64,000 nucleotides of DNA from Nipponacmea schrenckii (taxonomy: Eukaryota; Mollusca; Gastropoda; Lottiidae): assembly GCA_030562195.1 (NCBI GenBank), contig CM060201.1, positions 26,580,067 through 26,644,066 on the forward strand, in the 5' to 3' direction. The notes beneath the pieces are model-generated. The model was not told the DNA's origin and did not search any database. It saw only the letters and a list, made by a program, of their open reading frames with translations. How positions within the stretch are numbered: position 1 is the stretch's first letter; the number at the start of each line of letters is the position of its first letter. Positions 55,685 through 64,000 of this stretch are shown in pieces. The translations under genes and the position numbers were made by a program.

Positions 55685-58600
55685 CTAAAAAATTTTTTTT
55701 TTGCCATTCTGACCTCCTTTCTGTTGTTCTTTAGGTGTACTGGTAATAGTAAAACAATAGATGTTCAAATAGTCACAGATTTCCATACAAACATGAGTGG
55801 AATATTTGATAAGATCAAACAAACACCATATCTGAAACAACAGAAGGTAAATTGAAAATAAGTTATATATATAAAGCAAACACAATGCCATATTAGACTA
55901 CATGCCAGAAATGGAAGCTACATTAAAATTGGAAATCGGAAGAAGTTTTTCAAGACAAAATTTTTTTTAACATAGATGTAAAAACATTGAATCCAGCATA
56001 TAATTTTTGACATGGTTCTATTAACTGAGCCCATTGCACTTTGATTTTTAAGCTTTGAAATGAGAACAAAAGTCTTAATGAGTGACTCTTTGAAAGGTTC
56101 TATGTCCAATATTCTATATTAATCTTGTAACACAGGCTGTGTTTGGTCAACTTCTACAATGACATCGTTAGTGGTTGCTCAAAGAAGATTATGAGTTGTA
56201 AGTGATGAAGTTTAGACTGCTGTGTCAAGACTCAAACATTGTCATTAGATTCTTCAAATATATACTTACAAAACACAGCCATAAAACTATATATTCATTA
56301 ATGACACAATTAAAATATTGATTTAAAAATAACATTCCAGGGCCTATTAACCCTAAATCAAACAATTCCATTTCACTTTTTGTCATGTGGGCAACCTACA
56401 ACAATAAAAATTGATGGTTTTGAAATCTGTGAATTGAACACAATAAAAAGACAAGTTATAGATGCATAGTAGAAAAACAAAATGGCAGGAGAATAGACTT
56501 GTGGGCCACTATTCTTGAGGCAATTGTAGTAACCAAATGTTAAATATTGTCAATCAGTTTTAGCTTTTGATTTTATGATCTTAAAAGAAATCAGGCTATT
56601 TGAGGGATCATATTTGCATTGGTACATACCCAACAACTCCCAAAATGATAGGCACAAGTTTAACATTATAGCCTGTTGAGCATCAGACAAATACGGTTAA
56701 TATGGCGACAATATAACAAAACTTCATGTGGGTGTATAAATGTATATTTTTTGATTACTCACAACAAGCTTATTGGTAACTTTAGCTGCCAGCAGACCAA
56801 AACTGAGTAAATACAAAGCTGGGTATTGATGATAAATAAAAGTTGGGGATTTATTCTGAATGATTATTTCTAATATGAGGACTAGAGATATTGGAAAAAC
56901 AGGAAATATTGTACTTGTGCCCTGAAAAAGATAATTGAAAATGGTTACAAATTTCATCAGAAGCATGCTGACCCTAATTTAACCCTCTAAAGTAGATTTT
57001 ATATTTTATTCAAACATATCGACAATTTCCTTTGATCTTTGGGTAGCAGTATTGAGTAGGAAGAGCCTAGTTGTGCTATAACTAGGTTTAAATGACATTA
57101 TAGCACTATTTACTCTTTAAATGATAGAGAGGAATAATTGGACAGAAAAAACTGACACCTTAGTTGCCGGTACACTATCAGCATTATGAATATGATTATA
57201 TGAATAATGTTAAAAAATAAAATTATCATCCAGTCTCAATTTACATGATTTGATGTATAAACTGCAACCAATATCAAAATATGAAATGAATAGATTTAGG
57301 TCCTACTCTTCTGAACCTTATTGGTTAATGAAGACGGGCAACGGCATACAGTGTGAAATGAGGGAATTTTTGCCAGGACAGCAGCATTAGCCTACTCTTT
57401 TTGTGATTTTTAACTGTCCCAGGTATCTTTAACATTACACAGCCTGTAGCACACGGAGTCTCAGGTTATTTTACCATCGGAACGACTAGAGGCTTTTTCC
57501 ATGTCAGTCCCTCAGACCTGCATCACTGACAAGGGGACCTTCAGGTTAGCAAGCCAGCAACTATCCCACTCAGCCACCGCGGCTCCCTGCAACCAATATC
57601 AACAATTTATTATATGTAAATATACATATTTTTCTTAATGATATTAATTGTCTTGATTTTAATAATTCTTACTGCCACAGTAGAGCCATTTCTACCTATT
57701 CCACCTTTCATCAAAATGACTGAAAAATTGTTATTAAGCTGTAATATTGCTCCTCCTATACTAATGTAGATAGGTATAAACTTTAAACTTCCAAACACAG
57801 GTACCTACAATATACATCATTTCATTATAATCTTAAAGAATGACTTTGACATAGCCTGAGTTTTGTTTTACATTTTTTGTGCGTTGTTACTAAAAGACTC
57901 TTGCTTATTGAGCTATGGGTTATTACATTATTAACATATTGCTCAACACAGCAGTCAACTAACAAAAATATTGGACACATTGCATATTAGCTTAAACAGA
58001 AACAGCTTACATTAGTGCAATAGAAAATCATATGACCTCAAAATGGGGATTGCCATATGAAAATGTAAAATTGCATTGGAACAGACAACTACAGTAAAGT
58101 CCGGGTCAACAAGACAGACAGCGACTATAAACCCACATTAATGTGTGGCTACAAAAAAATACATACTTAAGATTGTAGATTACTTACTGGCAACTCCCAA
58201 ATATGTTCACCGAACAAACCAGTGATAAAATATAAACCAACTATTGCAACTTGCCCTTCTGTTACATCAATTCTAAAATAATCGTAACCATAATGATGAT
58301 TTTAATATGAAATATATGTTTTGTACACAATATAACATATATTTATCAATAAAATAACAGGCTGAAGGCTGATGTTGATATTCAACTGTTATGTTACAGT
58401 TAAATTAATTCTTTTTTTGTTATTTGTCAATAAAAAATATGTGAGGATTAAAATGAAACGAAATGACTAAAGTTTATCTGAAACTAATTGAGTTGATGAA
58501 GGCAGGAATGCAACACAGCATACAATGTACAATAATATTCTCTTTCCAAAAATACCAATGTCAAAATCTCAACCTCATACTAAGTTTCCAGACAGACATG

Positions 58601-59955
58601 GAAGATAACGATATATGCCTTCCATTTCATGTGTTAATTACAAATAAACCAATCATGAAGATAGTTGATGGTTTTCTCAGTTGTAAAATGCTTGTGAGCA
58701 AGATATGCCCACTTCCCTCATAAATTTTCAGTGTATCAATGGCAATTGTGTCAAAATGTTCCAAAAAATCTCGACAAATCAGTGGGAAGGCATTTTAACC
58801 AGTTAGACCACAGTATAAATATTGTCCAGATCACACATATTGAACAAATTCATCAACAAGATTATATCACAACAACTAACTTCCAACTTATTCGAGAAAA
58901 TTTCTGGATAAACAAATTGAATACAAAAGAGCCAAATGGTCTTAACTTCAATCAAACACCCTGCGTTAAAAATTACAGGTTGGCCTACTGTTTTACTCTG
59001 ATACCCTTGACAACATTTCTATATGACAAACAACCACAATGATATCTGTTATCATTGCTATACTTACTTGCCAAATTTCAGAGTTCCTGAAACATAGGTC
59101 TGCCAATGTGCACAGTAAAATAGAAATGAAGCTGAAGCAATTTCAAACATCATCCAATAAGGTTCATTCCCTAACTTTAAGGCAATGCAAGTTCCCATCA
59201 ACACAAATACTGAAAGACAAGTAAATAGATTAACAAATCAATATTTATGAGTAATAACTGCATGTGAGAGCATTGTAACAAAAATAATATCAGATTTCTA
59301 GCTGGTCAAGTCAAAATATTTGTATCTCCTTCTTAAATTATTTTTTTTTTCCAAGTATTGCCCCATGGGCTGAATGTGAGACAGGACCATGTCCTTGTGT
59401 ATTGTGCCTAATTCTGACCCATGTAAAATAAAAAGTTTATAATTATTATTATAATAAATCAGTCTGATAATGAATGTTTTCAAATTTAAGAAGACTTTTT
59501 ACGGATAAACATAGGCATCAGTATTTCAGAAGCCATTTGAATGTTTTTGATATAGGCAAAAATAACATCAAACCATTTCTTATTTGATATAATCATTGTT
59601 CCAAATATACAAGAAGTGAAATAAACCAAAGATTATGAACGAAATCAAAGATCCAACAAAATTCAATTAATTCAAACTTGTGCAAGACAATGCTATGAAT
59701 GTAGATTTTACTTCTCTTTCTAACAAATTATGATCATATCAATCTGCTGAAAATACTTAATCCACAATAAAGATGCATTAAATATTAAATAAGGGTTGAA
59801 TACATACCGGTGGAGACTGAATCACAGCCATGGTCAAACAATTCACCTAATGGCGAATTAGTTTTGGTTCTCCTTGCTTGTTTACCATCAATTGCATCTA
59901 ATGACTGATATATAAACAATCCCAGACCACATAAGATGTACGCCCAGCCTGGCAC
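55685..59955 (-). CDS. CEPT1: Choline/ethanolaminephosphotransferase (CEPT1/CHPT1 family), 3' part
   Basis: Integral ER/Golgi membrane enzyme of the last Kennedy-pathway step, joining CDP-choline or CDP-ethanolamine with diacylglycerol. Exons in window (minus): 59808-59955, 59068-59209, 58188-58272, 57673-57804, 56763-56921, 56270-56395, 55685-55831. Phases agree and the 312 residues end at TAG 55685. The first exon has the complete CDP-alcohol phosphotransferase motif: DGKQAR, then eight residues to G, ELF, D, HGC, D. Downstream landmarks are [48 protein letters not shown] and LNQYFN. Hydrophobic segments fit the multi-span fold. The C-terminus KKKIF fits a KKXX-type ER retrieval signal. Exons for the N-terminus (about 90 residues in the human protein) are not in the window. 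CEPT1 versus CHPT1 cannot be settled here. Confidence 0.92.
57278..57586 (-). mobile_element. tRNA-derived SINE with 16-bp target duplication
   Basis: Read on the minus strand it starts GGAGCCGCGGTGGCTGAGTG, a tRNA-like head whose TGGCTGAGTGG fits the RNA polymerase III A box. The B box is not clear. The 309-base unit is bounded by the exact direct repeat CTGCAACCAATATCAA (57262-57277 and 57587-57602). It lies in an intron of the CEPT1-like gene, in the same orientation as that gene. Confidence 0.88.
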
Positions 59956-59959
59956 CTGG

Positions 59960-60990
59960 AAAATACAAATATGAAGTTATCTTTATCTTTAAGTCATTCA
60001 TTTTTCATCTAAAGAGTTTGTAAAGAGGATTCCTAGGAATTTTTATTTGCATCAGGAACACTTAACATCTATTTGGGACATTCTAATTTTCCTTCCAACG
60101 CCTGTGACTCCTGGAATTCATCAAAGAGTGAACCAGAAATGAAGCTGCTCACACAAGCAGATTCATACCGGGCTTTAGACTACAATAATACAGTTTTGTA
60201 ATCTCCCCTTACATGATGGCTGATTTGAATATGTAGTGAGCTGAGGATTTGCTCAATGTACATACATGAATCTTCACTGATGGGAAATGAAAATATATTA
60301 TAAACATAGATGACTAGATAGATTTGATCCAGATAAATGTAAGTAATTCTCTTCAGATATTTTTATGAAATAGCTGAGAAATTAGGCTTTATTGCTACAA
60401 TAATTCTAAGAAATTGATCCAAAAATAAATACACCTTTTCTGAAGTTGTTTTGTGACAAAACTTCCTAACTGTATGTGGACTTTGGAAGACTCAATTATA
60501 ATCCACTTTGAAACGCTAAATGATTTTTTATGTGAGCATTATGAATGTATATAAGCCCAACATGAAATGATGTCTATTTAAGTAGTTATATCTTAATCAA
60601 ACATTGAATCTAGCCTGTGTTGTTCAAGTGTGATAACCTTATCATAGTTATTGTAGTTTGTACTGATACACAGTTATCATTACCAGGAAATACTCATCAT
60701 TGACCATTTTTACTTGCTGAGGTTAAAGGTGAATGTCTACATTAATACTAATTTCTAACAAAGATTTTATCCTTGGTAGTTCTCAAACATGTGAAACTTG
60801 TTCATTTTGTTCACATAAGCTTATATAACTAATAACACTATTCCTATATCAAAATATAACAAGATTTTGCTACATAGTGCCAAAAACAGCATTTGAAAAT
60901 ACCCACTTGATTAAGTATAAGTTTATGTTCTCAAGTTTGTCAATAAGTGTAATTAATGACTGTTGAACAAGGACCAAGGGACCGAGTACT
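59960..60990. other. CEPT1-like gene intron, no gene seen
   Basis: Must be intronic if the gene continues to the right. Nothing recognised. Confidence 0.4.
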
Positions 60991-60995
60991 AACTA

Positions 60996-61544
60996 CAGTT
61001 AAACTCCTTTATACCGCCCTCCGATATAACGCCAACCTTGCCTATCGCCTGGAAATTACCATTGCACGGATCTTCCATATCTAAATGCATTGATATTTGC
61101 CCTGTTGTACCGCCCCCTACTATCCGCCATCGCCAAGAGTTATGCCGTGTACATTCCTATGTTAATACATACACGACAACCTCTTTATACCGCCAGTTAG
61201 AGGCAATAGCAGGTTGAATGGGAGCTGTGTTTATTTAGTGCTAGGGAATCCCCGTACAGTCATGTTAAACCACATGGTGTCTAGTAGTATACGTCACAGT
61301 TGTTGTCAAGATGTTGTTTAAGTGGAGAATTCTAGACCGTGTTTTTTTTTTATCCATTACCTCTATCCTAAGCATGTTCTAAGAAATGATTCCAGGGCCA
61401 TATGGGGTATAATAAGATCGATATTCATGTTTCATCACGTATTTACTACATGTATATTTATTCTTTCATATACAACAGCCATATATAACGCCAAACTCTC
61501 TATAACGACAAATTCGGCTCAGTCCGGTTAACGGAGTTTAACTG
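60996..61544. mobile_element. Tigger/pogo-like MITE with TA duplication
   Basis: Ends CAGTTAAACTCC (left) and GGAGTTTAACTG (right), flanked by TA on both sides (60994-60995, 61545-61546). Inner parts repeat a TATAACGCC/TATACCGCC motif in both orientations. The CAGT ends and TA target fit the Tc1/mariner-pogo group. No transposase is encoded (549 bases). Confidence 0.85.
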
Positions 61545-61549
61545 TACAG

Positions 61550-64000
61550 TCATTATTAGACACCTTGACAAACTTGGAACCCATTAACCAAACTTAAAAT
61601 ACAGATTAACAAAGAACAGTTCACTGTAAAATCACTTGAGTTTTGTTTACAAACACCTTATTTGGTAAAAAAGGTTTCCTGAGTTTACATATTGTGTCCA
61701 ATTCTTGTTAACTTAAAAATTAATTGCGGAAACTTTAAGATGCAATATCCCTCTGAAAATGATAATCATTCCGATATCGATAATATGTTAATGAAGACAA
61801 CTCTAAATGTTGAAAGGCATAATAATAGTTTGGACAAATTTAACAATGTAGATGACATTGATGAAGAACTGATAAAGGCGATGTGATGTTAAATTTAAAG
61901 ATTTAATTGGACAAAATATCAAACACGAGCTTTTGAAGCCCTGGATTAAGTTCTCTGAATAAAGTATGAGTGTATTTAATATGAGTAGTTGTCAGTCTAA
62001 TCCCCAATATTATTGACAATAAGCCAAGAGTCCAATATTTTGAGTCCATGATTAATCTCAATATAACAGTTTGTTAGTAATAATAATCAATAATTAAAGA
62101 ATATGTATTTTATCATGGCAAATAATATTTCTATTAAGAATAAGGTATTTTTCTACACACAGACTGATCGAAGGTGACAAATCATATACCAGTAATCACC
62201 TTACAAAACTACATGTTATTCTTAACATCACCTATAACACACACAAACTACAAATGTAAGGATTGTTAGGTGCCAAATGACATCATTGCAACCTTCTTGT
62301 GAAAATCATCAGTTGCCCATGCAAATACAGTTAACTCGGAGACAAGTGAGTTAACTTGGAGACAACTTGGGCTGTACATACCGTAATATCACAGGGAAAA
62401 TTAAATATTGAAATATCGTTTACACAGGATAAACCATTTTCTTTAAACTATAGTGATTGTTTAATAGATTCACTTCAAACGCATGTTTTATTTTAAAATT
62501 CCACGTAGAATTTGAGAATCGAAGTAGTGTATGTTCTGTTGGTACTAGAAACAGAACAATAGTCAAGTTAAAAAATTTGATTCCTCAGACTACCGCCATG
62601 ACTTTTAATGATCTAGCTAGTTGTAGCAGTACTTTGAGTTTTAATATTTGTAATGCGACCTAGCGATTTCCATTATGTCTATTTTTAAACCGATAAGCCT
62701 ATATCCAGGTATAGGATATGCCGGTGATTGACGGAATTAATGTTCTGAAACGGAATTGCTCTTTCCATGCGGATTTTTGTTTTTTAAAAACAAAATTGGC
62801 CATTTTTTCTAAATACTATATTGAAAACAAAAGTAAAACAAAATCAAAAAAGGGTTGAATTTTTTCTTGAAAAAAATTAATTTTATGTAATAATTCAAAT
62901 TAACTGACTTTTTCTCTAGACTGTTGTAACAAAGTATCTGAATGGTTTAGACTTAAAATTCTGACGAAACTAAACAGTTTTTAACAGAAATGCTCTCCCA
63001 AGAAAACAAAAAGAGCAGCCCCCCATACATCAGTAAATGCTAAAGAGACGACAAAACAATTTGATTCAATTTAGACTTGGTTCATGACTTTCAAGCTCAT
63101 GTTCAGCTGACACCAGATATTTGCATATAATAATAGTTTCAAATTAAAATTATATCTCATTTTATGGCTTTGTCATCAATTATGAAGAAGTTATAGCTAT
63201 TCTCAAATGACACTGTTTGAAGTTCTAAAATCTGAAAATCACTGGCACTAGTACAGGGTGATAGTACAGATTAAAAATTTGGGTTAGTCAGTCAACTTTC
63301 ACTGATAATATGCAGTGACTAGTAGATTTTTCAAATCAAAATAAAAAACTAATTAGATTCTAGTCCATAGATCTAGGCGTAAGCTTATAGTTCCATCGAG
63401 AAAAAGAAAAATTTTGATTAATTCCACACCCTTGTTACTAAGGTAAATGCAAAACATGGCGCTGGAGATTTCAATTTAGGAGCGATGTCACCAAAACAGA
63501 ACAGCACTACTGATAATAGGAATCACTTTAGCCACACGGCCCGACATGATTGTATTTGTCCATTTGATAAACTGGAGAAAGAGACAATGGTCCAGGTTTA
63601 TTATAAAAGAAGAGTTTGGGTTTTTTTGTCTGATTTTGCTGAAATGTAGCATTGTTTATGATTCCAAAGTTTTTATAGGCCTACTGTTTTCAATTTAGAA
63701 TAAATCTTGGTACAGTATAAAAATTGTATTATGTTACTATTACTATTGATATTGATACTGATAGAATTTACACACATTGGTTTGTTTTATATTCAACAAA
63801 CCAGTCTAGTATTAAACTGTGATTATAGTGTAAAGGTAGAGGCCCCAACCCCAAATGTTTTAAGATTCCAAGAGTCAATCTCTCGTGCTTAAAACTAGTA
63901 GTAAAATGCGCAAAATAATTCTACATCCTAAGGTTACAAAACATTGCAATATATACCAATATCAAAATATTATCAGCTCTAATATATCGATATTGCCAAT
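61550..64000. other. CEPT1-like gene intron or 5' region, no exon found
   Basis: I searched by eye on the minus strand for the expected upstream exon with an APNLIT-like motif and did not find it. Short open frames on the plus strand show no domain. Confidence 0.35.

Noticed and set aside
1..64000. A gene cluster or defence-like system linking the three host genes
   Set aside because: GOT1, PHRF1 and the CEPT1-like gene are separate, intron-containing housekeeping-type genes on different strands with transposon-filled gaps; nothing in the sequence ties them functionally.

Overview
The window is AT-rich, intron-rich animal DNA. The mix of transposable elements suggests a lophotrochozoan, most likely a mollusc: Penelope-like elements, Tc1, piggyBac, hAT, MULE, APE-type LINEs, a tRNA-derived SINE, and Pearl/HINE-like elements with a ~160-bp tandem core of the kind described in bivalves. 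The phylum is an inference. Three conserved host genes can be rebuilt exon by exon, each with GT/AG junctions and consistent reading phase.

Left part (1-12.3 kb): a MULE transposase remnant, Penelope-like fragments and simple repeats precede a complete nine-exon gene on the minus strand (CDS 3950-12233) for a cytosolic aspartate aminotransferase (GOT1-like, 404 aa). All main catalytic residues are present, but the family NPTG motif is altered. Its large intron 4 carries a dead piggyBac transposase and two tandem repeats.

Middle part (12.6-29.2 kb): a transposon graveyard. It holds a 26-bp minisatellite, a nearly full LINE, a GC-rich stretch of unknown origin, a DDE_1/pogo-type transposase relic, a TTAA-flanked MITE, a Penelope-like copy split by an hAT-type element with an exact 8-bp target duplication, LINE fragments and one of two complementary Tc1 relics.

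Right part (29.2-64 kb): PHRF1 on the plus strand (coding 30201-49110, 14 coding exons, 2187 aa) has RING, PHD, a very large RS/acidic exon and a C-terminal SRI-like domain. About 1.2 kb of it, covering the second RING exon and first PHD exon, is duplicated in tandem, and the second RING-exon copy is frameshifted. Three Pearl/HINE-like elements sit in its introns. Facing it on the minus strand is the 3' part (seven exons, 55685-59955) of a CDP-alcohol phosphotransferase of the CEPT1/CHPT1 family, whose 5' exons lie beyond the window edge. Its introns and flank hold a SINE, a Tigger-like MITE and fold-back elements.

The three genes are not an operon and share no obvious pathway (amino-acid metabolism, transcription/chromatin, phospholipid synthesis). 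I see no convincing new multi-gene system. The most interesting items are the PHRF1 internal duplication, the repeated CAEL motif in PHRF1, the NPTG-less aminotransferase and the intron-rich Pearl/HINE-like family.
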